NCBI GenBank assembly: GCA_030432235.1
Contig: JAUIHT010000001.1
Location: 1,240,001-1,304,000 of the forward strand
Source: Verrucomicrobiia bacterium
GTDB lineage: Bacteria; Verrucomicrobiota; Verrucomicrobiia; Opitutales; Cerasicoccaceae
Length of the DNA stretch: 64,000 nucleotides
Direction: 5' to 3'
Numbering within the stretch: the stretch's first letter is position 1; the number at the start of each line of letters is the position of its first letter. Below, piece by piece: positions 17,096 through 26,274 of the stretch. The notes under the pieces were generated by a model that saw only the letters and a list, made by a program, of their open reading frames with translations, was not told where the DNA came from and made no database searches. The translations under genes were made by a program, and so were the position numbers.

Positions 17096-18576
17096 TGTTC
17101 CACTCCCTCAAAGATCGATTGGCGGCGGGGGCCTTTCTGATTCTCGCAACGGTCCTCATTGCCTCTGGTGTGGTACTCTATTTTTGGCTGTCCGAGGAGC
17201 TGAACGATCAACTGCGTGAGTCGCTGCTGGTGGTGGCAAAAGGGGCGTCGGCCCAGGTGGCGGTCGAGCATGACTTTCTGGAAATCTACCATAATCGGGT
17301 TGACCACTATCTGGAGGATGGGCCCAGTCTGTTCCTTCAGGTACTCAATGCCCGCGGGGTTGTGCTTTACGGTCCTGAGGAAGGACTGGCTGGGTTTGAT
17401 TACCGGCCTGCATCTACGTCCGCCGAGGAATGGCGCACGTTCGACTGGAACGGAACCCCTGTGCTGGCACTCAAGTATACGTTTTCCGCGGTTCATGAGT
17501 ATGGCTATGGTTCGGAACAGGACACTCCCTACCATGCGGCGATTATCGTGGGGATGGATCGTACACCGGTATTGCATACTCTGGCGGGCTTTCGGACCAC
17601 TATCATCGTGGCCACATGCGTTGGCTCTGTTCTTGGTGCGGTACTGCTCAAGTTGCTTTCCTCACTGGCCACCCGGCCACTCGACGAATTGGCGCGTAAA
17701 ATCGATGCCATCGACCATCAGCATTTGACGCCTTTGGCTCCGGTTCGTCATTTGCCCAGCGAGTGCAATAGTGTCTTTGACGAACTCAACCTGCTCATCA
17801 ATCGCGTCGAGCAGGAGCTGTTGCGAGAGCGGACCTTTACCTCGAATATTTCCCACGAGCTGCGCACGCCCTTGACCGGATTGCGAAGCACTCTGGAGGT
17901 ATCGATGGGGCAGGATAAGCGCCCCGAGGACTTTTTTAAGTCGCAGGAGGTCTGCCTGCAAATCGTCCTGGAGACACAATCGCTGGTCGATACCTTGTTG
18001 CGCATGCGGAGGTTGGAATCCGGCAACTTTACGCCTGAAAAAGAGGAAGCCGCTCTGCAGGAATGTGTTCAAGCGTCCTGGGACAATTTCTCGGAGCGCG
18101 CCGGGCAGCGAAACCTGATCTGTGAGTGGGAGGTTCCCGACGATATTCCTTTGCACGTGCCCCTCGATCTGTTTCTGACCGTCCTTAATAACCTCATCGA
18201 AAACGCGGTCGAGTACGCTATCGCCGGGGGCATTTTACGGATACAAGCTACTCGTGCCAGCGACACCTGGACGTTGAGTATTGCGAATTCCCAGACGGGC
18301 CTGAACCAGGAAAACCTTCAACAAATGTTCGAACCCTTTTGGCGTGGAGACCAGTCCCGCGCGGCGACGGGCACGCATGCAGGTTTGGGGCTGTCCATTG
18401 TGCAATCCATGGTCAAATACTGCGGGTTGACCCTTGAGTCTGCCTTAAAGGGGGACTTGCTGATCATGACGCTCCAGGGGCGTTTGGCGGAATCGACCAA
18501 CGTGATCCCGAACACAGCTCAACCAATCGCCACGGGGCCACTCGAGTCCGTGACCGGTATGGCAAAGGCGCGCTAA
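17095..18576 (+). CDS. Membrane sensor histidine kinase
   Basis: 493 residues. TM1 about 10-30, a periplasmic sensor of about 125 residues, TM2 about 163-187, HAMP, then HisKA with phospho-His in [15 protein letters not shown] and an HATPase domain with [10 protein letters not shown] and a late [13 protein letters not shown]. Partner of the upstream OmpR-type regulator (overlap TGATG). The periplasmic sensor lacks a domain I recognise. Start set at ATG 17095 instead of the TTG one codon earlier. Confidence 0.9.
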   Translation: MFHSLKDRLAAGAFLILATVLIASGVVLYFWLSEELNDQLRESLLVVAKGASAQVAVEHDFLEIYHNRVDHYLEDGPSLFLQVLNARGVVLYGPEEGLAGFDYRPASTSAEEWRTFDWNGTPVLALKYTFSAVHEYGYGSEQDTPYHAAIIVGMDRTPVLHTLAGFRTTIIVATCVGSVLGAVLLKLLSSLATRPLDELARKIDAIDHQHLTPLAPVRHLPSECNSVFDELNLLINRVEQELLRERTFTSNISHELRTPLTGLRSTLEVSMGQDKRPEDFFKSQEVCLQIVLETQSLVDTLLRMRRLESGNFTPEKEEAALQECVQASWDNFSERAGQRNLICEWEVPDDIPLHVPLDLFLTVLNNLIENAVEYAIAGGILRIQATRASDTWTLSIANSQTGLNQENLQQMFEPFWRGDQSRAATGTHAGLGLSIVQSMVKYCGLTLESALKGDLLIMTLQGRLAESTNVIPNTAQPIATGPLESVTGMAKAR

Positions 18577-18689
18577 ATCGGGTCCGCTTGCGCCTGACGT
18601 GTTTTTCGCGTAAAAATGAAGCTGGAGGCTGGTTCGGTCTTCCAGCCTTGCCATTGGGGCGGGTATCTCTACTTTCCGCCATTTACACG

Positions 18690-20150
18690 ATGGCAAAAGA
18701 CTGGCTGGAAGGCGTCGAGGGGCGCTATGATGTAGTGGTAATCGGCAGTGGGCTGGGTGGCCTGACTGCCGCCAACACCTTGGCGAAGCTGGGTCGTAAG
18801 GTGCTCTGCCTGGAGCATCATTACCAGTACGGCGGCCTTGCCACTTGGTTCAAGCGCCCGGGGCGGCACATTTTCGACATTTCCCTGCATGGCTTTCCCG
18901 TGGGCATGATCAAGAGCTGCCGCAAGTACTGGACCAAGGAAATTGCCGACAGCATCCGTCAGGTCAAATCGGTGCGTTTCATCAACCCGCAGTTCAGCAT
19001 CGATACCACCTTTGACAAAGAGGACTTCACTAAAATCTTTGTTGAAAAATTCGGCATCAGCCGTGAGCGCGTGGAGGCGTTTTTCGACCATCTGCGGCAG
19101 ATGAACTACTACGACCGCGACGAGCGTACGACCAAGGAGATGTTCGAGGAGTTCTTCCCTGGCCGTAACGACGTGCATCGTCTGCTGATGGAGCCCATCG
19201 CCTATGCCAACGGCTCCACCTGGCACGAGCCCGCCATCACCTACGGCATCGTATTCTCCAACTTCATGAGCAAGGGCGTCTACATCTACCAGGGCGGGAC
19301 AGATCAGCTCATCGAGCGCATGGATGCCGAGATGACCAAAAACGGCGTCACCTTGCGCAAGAACTGCCTGGTGGAAAAGGTCCACGTCGAGGAAGGTCCC
19401 GAAGGCCCGCGTGTCACCGGGGTGACGGTCAAGCCTCGCACGGGCGAAACGCGTTTCATCGCCTGCGACGGGGTGGTCTCCAACTCGAACATCAAGAACA
19501 CCATTTTCGAACTCACCGGCGAGGAGCACTTCCCGCCCGGCTTCGTCGAAGAGGCGAGGGCGGTACGGCTCAATACCACCTCCTGCCAGGTTTACATCGG
19601 CATTCGCAAGGGCGAAAGCATTCCCGACATCGGCGAGCTGGTCTTTACCTCGGACGCGCCGGAGTTTTCCAGCGAGGAGCTGACGAGCTTTGAAACTTCC
19701 AGCCGCACTTTCTCGGTTTACTACCCCGAGACGCGCCCGCACACAGATGAACCCCGCTACGCCATCGTGGCCTCGCTCAACGCCCAGTGGGCCGACTGGA
19801 AAGACCTCTCCGACGAGGACTACGAGGCGGCCAAGAAGCGCCTCTGTGAGGAGGCCCTCGACGGCCTGGAGAAATTTATCCCCGACATCCGGGAAAAGGT
19901 GGACCACCTTGAGGCCGCCACCCCGCGCACGGTCAAGCACTACGTCCGGCACTTCGGCGGTACGTCCTTCGGTACCAAGTTCGAGGGCCTCAAAGTCTCG
20001 ATGGAGCTGCCCGACCAGGTGAAGGGGCTCTACCACGCCGGCAGCGTCGGCATCATTATGAGCGGCTGGCTCGGCACCATCAACTACGGCGTCATCGTCT
20101 CCGCCAAAGTCGACAGTTTCCTGCATACGCGCCAAGCAGTGGAGGCATAA
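18690..20150 (+). CDS. FAD-dependent oxidoreductase of the phytoene desaturase/retinol saturase type
   Basis: About 486 residues. The FAD-binding Rossmann motif is [20 protein letters not shown] followed by an acidic strand end VLCLEHH and YGGLATWF. The C-terminal second FAD motif is around [15 protein letters not shown]. This is the CrtI/NAD(P)-binding amine-oxidase-like superfamily, acting on polyenes or fatty-acid-type substrates. The FabZ-like gene 9 bases downstream hints at a lipid or polyene product. The ATG at 18690 is preferred because the upstream 34 codons are unlike the family. Confidence 0.82.
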   Translation: MAKDWLEGVEGRYDVVVIGSGLGGLTAANTLAKLGRKVLCLEHHYQYGGLATWFKRPGRHIFDISLHGFPVGMIKSCRKYWTKEIADSIRQVKSVRFINPQFSIDTTFDKEDFTKIFVEKFGISRERVEAFFDHLRQMNYYDRDERTTKEMFEEFFPGRNDVHRLLMEPIAYANGSTWHEPAITYGIVFSNFMSKGVYIYQGGTDQLIERMDAEMTKNGVTLRKNCLVEKVHVEEGPEGPRVTGVTVKPRTGETRFIACDGVVSNSNIKNTIFELTGEEHFPPGFVEEARAVRLNTTSCQVYIGIRKGESIPDIGELVFTSDAPEFSSEELTSFETSSRTFSVYYPETRPHTDEPRYAIVASLNAQWADWKDLSDEDYEAAKKRLCEEALDGLEKFIPDIREKVDHLEAATPRTVKHYVRHFGGTSFGTKFEGLKVSMELPDQVKGLYHAGSVGIIMSGWLGTINYGVIVSAKVDSFLHTRQAVEA

Positions 20151-20159
20151 TTTCCTATC

Positions 20160-20588
20160 ATGCAAACCGTACTCGATTCCATTCCCCATCGCCCCCCCTT
20201 TCTCTTCGTCGACACCGTCGTCGAGATGCGTGAGGACGGCCTCACGGCGCGGCGCACCTGGCGCGCGGAAGAGTCCTTCTACGAGGGCCATTATCCGGGC
20301 AACCCCATCACGCCCGGCGTGCTGTTATGCGAAGCGGTCTTCCAGGCTGCCGCGGTCTACCTCTCGCGCAAGTTCTCCGATGAGACCGGCAAGACACCCG
20401 TACTCTCGCGCATCCAGGACGCCAAGTTCAAGCGCATGGTCAAGCCCGGCGATGTCGTCGACATTGAGGTGACCTACAAGGAGTCGGCCAAGGGCTTTCA
20501 TTTTCTGCGCGGACGCATCCTCAAGGACGGTAAAGCCTGCGCCATGCTTGAGTTCGTCCTCGCGATGGTGGCCGAGGGCGGGGAATAA
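20160..20588 (+). CDS. FabZ/FabA-type 3-hydroxyacyl-ACP dehydratase
   Basis: 142 residues, a single hotdog fold. IPHRPPFLFVDTV is the usual N-terminal strand and EGHYPGNPITPGVLLCEAV carries the active-site His, with Glu in the LCEAVFQ helix. It dehydrates 3-hydroxyacyl-ACP. It lies directly behind the desaturase-type oxidoreductase, so it may serve a specialised lipid pathway rather than being the housekeeping FabZ. Confidence 0.85.
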   Translation: MQTVLDSIPHRPPFLFVDTVVEMREDGLTARRTWRAEESFYEGHYPGNPITPGVLLCEAVFQAAAVYLSRKFSDETGKTPVLSRIQDAKFKRMVKPGDVVDIEVTYKESAKGFHFLRGRILKDGKACAMLEFVLAMVAEGGE

Positions 20589-20634
20589 GCGCTGGACACA
20601 GCGGAGCGCAAAATTACCTTACGCAATAACCATT

Positions 20635-21732
20635 ATGACGTTTTCCTATCCCATCCGTCGACCCCTTTTCGCTGTCCTGCTGGTGTGTCTTACATTTATG
20701 GGGGTACCCCTCGCTCAGGCCATCGAGGCGGGCATGCCCAATCCTCCAAGCACCCCGACCAAGGTCAGACTGGGCGTCTTTCTGGCGGACATCATCGACA
20801 TGGACGAGATGGAGGAGAACTTCCAGATCGAGATGGTGCTGGTGGCCAAGTGGGACGATCCGAGTTTGGCCTTTGATGCTGAAGCGGAGGGAACCAGCCA
20901 GAAACTCTTTCAGGGGCAATTCCAGTTCAACGAGGTATACGCCGCCTGGTGGCCGCAGCTTCTTATCATCAACGAGGTGGGGACCGGCGATATGAATGCG
21001 GTTCGCATAACAATAGCGCCATCCGGTGAGGTTACCTACATGGAGCAGCGCAACGTCACGCTGGAAACGCCGATGGCGCTAAAGCGATTCCCCTTCGACG
21101 TACAGACTCTGGATGCGATTATTATTCCCTTTGGCGAGTATAGCGATCAGGTGGAGTTCGATGTGGACCCCGCCATTCTCGAGGCTTCTGAGGAATACGC
21201 CGAGGTCGACAAGCGCGTGAACATCGCGCAGTGGGAGTTTGTCGATTTGTCGCTTAAGGTGGACGACTCCGCCACCGCTTTTCTCAACGACAGCAAGCGT
21301 ATTTCCAAGGCTGTGCTGAGCATCACGATCAAGCGCGTCTCCACGAGCATCATCTGGAAGGTCATCCTGCCGCTGGTCATTCTGGTCTCGCTGATGTGGG
21401 CTGTTTTCTGGATGGACGTCACGGATCTATCCGACCGCTTGAATATTTCCTTTATCGGCATCCTGACCATCGTGGCCTACCAGTTCCTCATTGATGGGGA
21501 GATGCCGCGCATCTCGTATTTTACCTTTACCGATTCGGTATTGCTGTTCTCGTTCCTGGTCATGTGTTGCACCATTTACGAGAGCCTTATTGTCTGCTCG
21601 CTTTATCAAAAAAATCGAGAAAAGCTGGCCTTGCGTATCGATAAAATGGCGCAGTGGCTCTTCCCGGTAGTGTACTTCGCGGGGCTGGCCCTGAACTACT
21701 ACTACTATCTGTATCTCACCAAGCCCGTCTGA
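20635..21732 (+). CDS. Prokaryotic pentameric ligand-gated ion channel (Cys-loop family)
   Basis: 365 residues. Signal peptide ending PLAQA, then an extracellular beta domain of about 210 residues with the family motif KRFPFDVQTLDAIIIPFGEY. In place of the Cys-loop there is no disulfide pair, as in bacterial members such as GLIC and ELIC. Four membrane helices follow: TM1 around IIWKVILPLVILVSLMWAVF, TM2 around LNISFIGILTIVAYQFLI, TM3 around DSVLLFSFLVMCCTIYESL, TM4 near the C-terminus. It should form a homopentameric channel in the inner membrane; ligand and ion choice cannot be read. ATG at 20635 chosen for the signal peptide. Confidence 0.88.
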   Translation: MTFSYPIRRPLFAVLLVCLTFMGVPLAQAIEAGMPNPPSTPTKVRLGVFLADIIDMDEMEENFQIEMVLVAKWDDPSLAFDAEAEGTSQKLFQGQFQFNEVYAAWWPQLLIINEVGTGDMNAVRITIAPSGEVTYMEQRNVTLETPMALKRFPFDVQTLDAIIIPFGEYSDQVEFDVDPAILEASEEYAEVDKRVNIAQWEFVDLSLKVDDSATAFLNDSKRISKAVLSITIKRVSTSIIWKVILPLVILVSLMWAVFWMDVTDLSDRLNISFIGILTIVAYQFLIDGEMPRISYFTFTDSVLLFSFLVMCCTIYESLIVCSLYQKNREKLALRIDKMAQWLFPVVYFAGLALNYYYYLYLTKPV

Positions 21733-21748
21733 GCTTTGTCACACGCCC

Positions 21749-22549
21749 ATGTCCCTGCTTGAATTAAAAGGCCGCCGCTACCTGATCTTCGGGGTGGCCA
21801 ACCGCAAATCCGTTGCTTGGGCCATCGCTCAGGCTTTGGAAAAAGAAGGCGCGGAAGTAGTCTTCAGCGTGCGCTCGGAGGCGCGCAAAGAAAGCCTGGA
21901 GAAGCTCCTCGATGAGCGTCCCTGCTATGTTTGCGATGTGGAATTTCCCGAGCAGATCGAGGCCCTGGCCAAAGAGGTGGGTGCTGAGCATGGTCCCTTC
22001 GACGGCTTGGTGCACTCCATCGCTTTTGCCAACTTCGAGGCGGGCTTCCTGCCGTTTCATGAGACGCGTCGTCAGGACTTCCTGCAGGCCACCGCTATCT
22101 CCAGCTTTTCACTGGTGGAAATCGCCAACGCCTTCAAGCCGCACCTCAAGCCCGACGCTTCTGTGGTGGCTATCAGCATCTCCGCGCAGGTGACGGCGGA
22201 GAACTACGGCTACTTGTCGCCGATCAAGGCCGCGCTGGACAGTAGCACGCGCTTCCTGGCGAAGTCCTTCAGTAAGGACACGCGCGTGCGCTTTAACACC
22301 GTCAATGCCGGTCCTTTAAAAACGAGCGCCTCGGCTGGCATACCGGGCTATCTGGAGAACTACCTCTTCGCCGAGAAGCTGACCTTCCGCAAGCAGGCCA
22401 TCACAACGCCGGAGGTGGCCAACACCGCTGTCTTCTTGCTCAGTCCCGCCTCCAGCGGTATCAATGGCCAAGGCATCGTCGTTGACCAGGGCATATCGCT
22501 GAACTACTTCGACGCTGAAGTCGTCAAGGCCGCCACCAAACCGGGCTGA
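21749..22549 (+). CDS. fabI: Enoyl-[acyl-carrier-protein] reductase (NADH)
   Basis: 266 residues. FabI features: the N-terminal nucleotide loop FGVANRKSVAWAIAQALEKEG, LVHSIAFAN, and the catalytic Tyr-x6-Lys in ENYGYLSPIKAALD with STRFLAKS. The C-terminal VFLLSPASSGINGQGIVVDQG is typical of the family. It reduces the enoyl-ACP double bond in fatty acid synthesis in the cytoplasm. The segment before the Tyr differs from E. coli FabI but the spacing is kept. Confidence 0.88.
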   Translation: MSLLELKGRRYLIFGVANRKSVAWAIAQALEKEGAEVVFSVRSEARKESLEKLLDERPCYVCDVEFPEQIEALAKEVGAEHGPFDGLVHSIAFANFEAGFLPFHETRRQDFLQATAISSFSLVEIANAFKPHLKPDASVVAISISAQVTAENYGYLSPIKAALDSSTRFLAKSFSKDTRVRFNTVNAGPLKTSASAGIPGYLENYLFAEKLTFRKQAITTPEVANTAVFLLSPASSGINGQGIVVDQGISLNYFDAEVVKAATKPG

Positions 22550-22579
22550 GGCTTTCCGTTACGGTATTGTCCGCTTTGC

Positions 22580-24145
22580 CTATTGAATCCAGGAGGCGTC
22601 GTGGACGACAAATTGCGGCTTGCCGTTGTATTCACCCAGTTGCCCGTAGAATTTTAGCGTTCGGCCCTTCTTGACCTTTTTCAACTGCTCACGGGCCTCC
22701 GGATCGTAGCTGTAAACCTCCATATCGCGGTCACCCAGGCGGATGGTGAGCGGCTTGTAGTCGACGACCTTGGCTTCGACACAGTAGACTTCCCCAAAGT
22801 GGGTTACGAGGGTATCGTCATTCATGCCGATGAGCGTGCTGGCGGAGGGTTGCTGGGCCAGGTCCAGCGCGGAATAATCGATGGAAGGCACCCAAGCCGG
22901 CGCAGCGGCCTCCATACTGGGATTTTCCAGCTTGATGTAGTTGCCGGGCTCGCCCGCGCCGATGACGACAAAGTCGGCTGCCACGGGCAGGTGATCGGAA
23001 TAGCCGGCGCCTTTGGTACCGGTGAATAGCCACTCGCGGGGCGCGCCCCAGGTGGTGTCCACGGTTTCTCCGGGGATTTCCAGACGACGGAAAGAGCCGT
23101 CCTGATACTGGATGCCACTGTTGTCGTAGAGCCCGCGGGTGATGAGCATTTGCATGAGCGTGCCCCAGGAGCCCTGATAGAGTTCACTGCGGCGCTCCTC
23201 CTTGGGGAGCTCGAACCAGAGGTTGTAAAGGACCGGGCCGTTCACATCGCGGATGGCAAGCTCATTGCCCTGGGAGCCGAGCACGGCGATGGCGTATTCG
23301 TCGCGATCCCAGCCCTGTGTGGGGAAGTATTCCGCGGCGTTGTAGTAAGTATTCAAATCTCCGGCGATAATGACATCCGCGTACGGATTCTGCGCGAGGA
23401 TAGCATCCAAGGCGGCGCGTACATCGGTGGCGTTGGCTACTCGATGGTTTTCGGTGCGGCTGCTGGAGGCACCGGATTTCCAGTGGTTGTTGATCAGCAC
23501 GAGCGGATTGCCCTGGACGTCGAGTGTGGCCACCTGGATCGGCCGGGCGTTTTGCGTCGGGATAGCCTGCATGTCCACGACGGGAAAGCGGCTGAAAATG
23601 ACGTTATTGTGGGCTTTGTCTTCGTCCACACCTGGTTCGGACATGGCCACGGAGACTTCATAGCCAGGCAGGCCATTGTCCTCAAAATATTTCAGGACCA
23701 GTGCGTCGGCGGACAGATCGGCGATCTTGTCGTTGAAGCCAGTGGTCAGCATTTCCTCAACAGTGGTGTCTTTGTATTTCTCGAGAAAGACCGTATAGTC
23801 GAAGGGAAGCTCACCCGGAGTGCGGTCCTGCTCGAACTCCTGGAACATAACGACCATCGGGCCAGCGCCGTTGTTGAGCTGACCGACGTTACGGGCGACA
23901 TGCTGGATTTTGGTCAGTAGCTTGGCCGGGGAGTAGGGCGAGGGATTTTTTCCGGAAGCGGGATTGTAGTCGTCGTAGATGGCGATTTCGTCGACGTCGA
24001 AGAGGTTTTCCACATTGTAGACCATCACCGTAAAGGTGGCCGGGACGGTCGCTTCTTGCGTGGAGGCGGGTTCTTCTTCAGCGGAGCAGGCGGTGGCCAG
24101 CAGGCAGCACAAAGGTAACAATAGAAGGCTTTTCAAAAAAGACAT
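22580..24145 (-). CDS. Endonuclease/exonuclease/phosphatase-fold lipoprotein
   Basis: About 521 residues from the ATG at 24145, chosen because SLLLLPLCCLLATAC is a lipoprotein signal. The EEP domain spans about 35-370: FTVMVYNVENLFD, FQEFEQDR, NVIFSRFP, INNHWKSGA, VIIAGDLNTYYN and GYSDHLPVAADF supply the catalytic and metal residues. A C-terminal domain of about 120 residues (VEAKVVDYKPLTIRLGD, KGRTLKFYGQLGEY) looks like an OB fold. Likely an outer-membrane or periplasmic nuclease/phosphodiesterase. Confidence 0.82.
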   Translation of the reverse strand: MSFLKSLLLLPLCCLLATACSAEEEPASTQEATVPATFTVMVYNVENLFDVDEIAIYDDYNPASGKNPSPYSPAKLLTKIQHVARNVGQLNNGAGPMVVMFQEFEQDRTPGELPFDYTVFLEKYKDTTVEEMLTTGFNDKIADLSADALVLKYFEDNGLPGYEVSVAMSEPGVDEDKAHNNVIFSRFPVVDMQAIPTQNARPIQVATLDVQGNPLVLINNHWKSGASSSRTENHRVANATDVRAALDAILAQNPYADVIIAGDLNTYYNAAEYFPTQGWDRDEYAIAVLGSQGNELAIRDVNGPVLYNLWFELPKEERRSELYQGSWGTLMQMLITRGLYDNSGIQYQDGSFRRLEIPGETVDTTWGAPREWLFTGTKGAGYSDHLPVAADFVVIGAGEPGNYIKLENPSMEAAAPAWVPSIDYSALDLAQQPSASTLIGMNDDTLVTHFGEVYCVEAKVVDYKPLTIRLGDRDMEVYSYDPEAREQLKKVKKGRTLKFYGQLGEYNGKPQFVVHDASWIQ

Positions 24146-24183
24146 GGGGTTGCTATGGAGAATCATACCCCCTTGAGCAAGAT

Positions 24184-24783
24184 TCATTCCGTGCTATTGC
24201 CAGAGAGCCATTTTTTTAGGGAGGCGGCCGCAGCGGCGCGGTGGCTGATGGTGTTTTTTATGTCGGGGCCAAGCTCGGCGAGGGTCTGCTCGTAGCCTTT
24301 GGGTATAAAAAGCGGGTCGTAGCCAAAGCCCTCCGTGCCACGTGGGGCATCCGCGATACGGCCGAGTAGCTCGCCTTGAAAAAGATGCTCGCCATCGGTG
24401 CTCAACAGGCAGAAGACGCAAACGAAGCGGGCCAGGCGCTTCTCCGAGGGGACGATTTTCAGGGCGTCGAGGAGCTTGGCGTTGTTATCGGCGTCGGTGG
24501 CGTTTTCCCCGGCAAAACGAGCCGAGCGTACGCCGGGCGCCCCAAAGAGTGCCTTGACGCAGAGCCCGCTGTCGTCGGCCAGCACCCACGCATTTGCGGG
24601 GGCCAGGGCTAGAAGTGCCTGCGCCTTGAGCCGCGCGTTACCGGGCATATCGGGAGCGTTTTCGTCCACATCCGGCATACCGCCCAGACTGTTGGCTGAG
24701 TGCAACGTTATCGGCAGACCGTCCAAGAGCGCCTGGATTTCCTCGAGCTTGTGGGCGTTGCCGCTGGCCAGATAGATGTCCAT
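24184..24783 (-). CDS. rdgB: RdgB/HAM1 family XTP/dITP pyrophosphatase
   Basis: 199 residues. Family motifs: IYLASGNAHKLEEIQALL, DENAPDMPGNARLKAQALL, VLADDSGLCVKAL with PGVRSARFAGENATD, and the C-terminal GFGYDPLFIPKGYEQTLAEL followed by ISHRAAA. It hydrolyses non-canonical purine nucleoside triphosphates to monophosphates and keeps them out of DNA. ribD lies 2 bases upstream in the same direction, suggesting co-transcription. Confidence 0.92.
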   Translation of the reverse strand: MDIYLASGNAHKLEEIQALLDGLPITLHSANSLGGMPDVDENAPDMPGNARLKAQALLALAPANAWVLADDSGLCVKALFGAPGVRSARFAGENATDADNNAKLLDALKIVPSEKRLARFVCVFCLLSTDGEHLFQGELLGRIADAPRGTEGFGYDPLFIPKGYEQTLAELGPDIKNTISHRAAAAASLKKWLSGNSTE

Positions 24784-24785
24784 GA

Positions 24786-25901
24786 CTACGGTTTGGAGAG
24801 AAAGCCGCGCACAAGGTGGTCCTCGCCGAGGATGGCGTGGCGTACGTCGGTAAGGCGGAAGGCCTGATTGATGTCATCGAATTCCTGCCCTGTGAAGCAA
24901 CCGGGGGCGTCCTCGTCGGCCAGGAGTTTGGGGGCCTGATAGGCAAACAGGTAGTCGAGTTTTCCAGCCGCCAGCATCGCGCTCAACAGGCGCGGGCCAC
25001 CCTCGATAAGCACACCGGTGATGCCCTCGCTGGCGCACCGCTCCGTGAAGGATTCGAAGAACACGTTGTCGGGTTCCGCGGGCAAGGTCCAAACCGCGAT
25101 GCCTTGGCCTTTGAGCCGGGCGACACGCTCCGGCGCGACGTTTTCCCAGGTGACAACGGTGGTGTGCTCGCGGAATTCGTCGGTGTAGACCTTGGCGGTC
25201 AGGTTCCCGATTTCCGCCAGGCTGCGGTCAAAGATGAAACGGCGCGGACAAAATACAGGCCCTCCCTCCGGGCGTGAGGTGAGGCTGGGGTCGTCGGTTT
25301 GGACCGTGCCGCTGCCGCAAGCGATGGCGGGAAAGAGTTTTCGCCAACGATGGGCGTCGGCCCGGGCGGCGGGTCCGGTAATCCAGCGGGAGTGCCCACT
25401 GCGCGCGGCGATCTTGCCGTCGAGGGTGGTGGCGATCTTGGCGGCCATGAAGGGCTTGCCGGTGGTTATCCAGTGGTTGAATAAGATATTGAGATCACGG
25501 CATTCCTCCTCGCGTATGCCGCTAATCACCTCGATGCCTGCCTGGCGGAGAATGTCGAGGCCGTGTCCGGCGTGCGCTGGGTTGGGGTCGGTGGTGCCGA
25601 CTACTACACGCCGGATACCACTGCGGATGATTGCTTCGGTGCAGGCTCCGGTGCGGCCTTGCGTGGAGCAGGGCTCCAGCGTGACGCAGAGCGTGGCATC
25701 CTTGGCCGGTGGGCGGGCCAGCGTCTCCAAGGCGGCGATTTCAGCATGGGCTTCACCGGCGGCACGGTGCCAGCCTTCGGCCACGATCTCTCCGCCTTCG
25801 AGGATGACGGCGCCGACCATGGGGTTGGGATGGGTATCCCCCCAGGCACGCCGGGCCAGCTCAAGTGCCCGGCCCATGGCTTCGTGAAGATCAGCCTCCA
25901 T
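24786..25901 (-). CDS. ribD: Bifunctional riboflavin biosynthesis deaminase/reductase
   Basis: 371 residues. N-terminal deaminase with zinc ligands in GEAHAEIAAL and EPCSTQGRTGACTEA, preceded by HPNPMVGAVIL. C-terminal reductase from about 150 with KPFMAAKIATTLDGKIAA, GHSRWITGPAAR and VLIEGGPRLLSAML. It carries out the deamination and side-chain reduction steps of riboflavin synthesis. In a run with the MIF-like gene (17-base gap upstream) and rdgB (2-base gap downstream). Confidence 0.93.
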   Translation of the reverse strand: MEADLHEAMGRALELARRAWGDTHPNPMVGAVILEGGEIVAEGWHRAAGEAHAEIAALETLARPPAKDATLCVTLEPCSTQGRTGACTEAIIRSGIRRVVVGTTDPNPAHAGHGLDILRQAGIEVISGIREEECRDLNILFNHWITTGKPFMAAKIATTLDGKIAARSGHSRWITGPAARADAHRWRKLFPAIACGSGTVQTDDPSLTSRPEGGPVFCPRRFIFDRSLAEIGNLTAKVYTDEFREHTTVVTWENVAPERVARLKGQGIAVWTLPAEPDNVFFESFTERCASEGITGVLIEGGPRLLSAMLAAGKLDYLFAYQAPKLLADEDAPGCFTGQEFDDINQAFRLTDVRHAILGEDHLVRGFLSKP

Positions 25902-25918
25902 AAAGGAACGTGGGCTAC

Positions 25919-26266
25919 CTATTCAAAAGTGTTGCCGTTCCAGCCCCACATGGAGCGCTGGGCGTCGTTGAACTTCACATAAACGCGGTCGCCCGGAATC
26001 CCCAGCTCTTGGCTGACAAATTCGCAAAAGGCGCGGGCAAATTCCTTGGTGCGGGCTGCCTGCAGGCCGATCGACTTGAGCTCCAGATAGGCGAGGGGAT
26101 CCGCGCTGCCGGCAAAAAGCATCGGCTCACCGTCTTTGAGCGCGACCATGACGTAGTCTTCAGGTTTGCCCAGGACCTCGGCGACTAGGGCGGAGGAACG
26201 CGCCATGAGCGTTTGCCGCTGCTCGGCGCTGAGGGTAAGGTTGGTTTGAAGATTCAGATAAGGCAT
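25919..26266 (-). CDS. MIF-family tautomerase-like protein
   Basis: 115 residues, the exact size of macrophage migration inhibitory factor homologues. MPYLNLQTNL supplies the catalytic Pro after the initiator Met. KPEDYVMVALKDGEPMLFAG, AYLELKSIG and DRVYVKFNDAQRSMWGWNG match the family pattern. It should act as a phenylpyruvate/keto-enol tautomerase, though the physiological substrate in bacteria is unknown. The start is fixed by the conserved MPYL at 26266; it lies 8 bases behind the hybrid kinase gene. Confidence 0.85.
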   Translation of the reverse strand: MPYLNLQTNLTLSAEQRQTLMARSSALVAEVLGKPEDYVMVALKDGEPMLFAGSADPLAYLELKSIGLQAARTKEFARAFCEFVSQELGIPGDRVYVKFNDAQRSMWGWNGNTFE

Positions 26267-26274
26267 GGAAGCAT

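Noticed and set aside
18669-20291. 540-codon minus-strand frame
   Set aside because: Shadow of the FAD oxidoreductase and FabZ genes, whose motifs are unambiguous on the plus strand.
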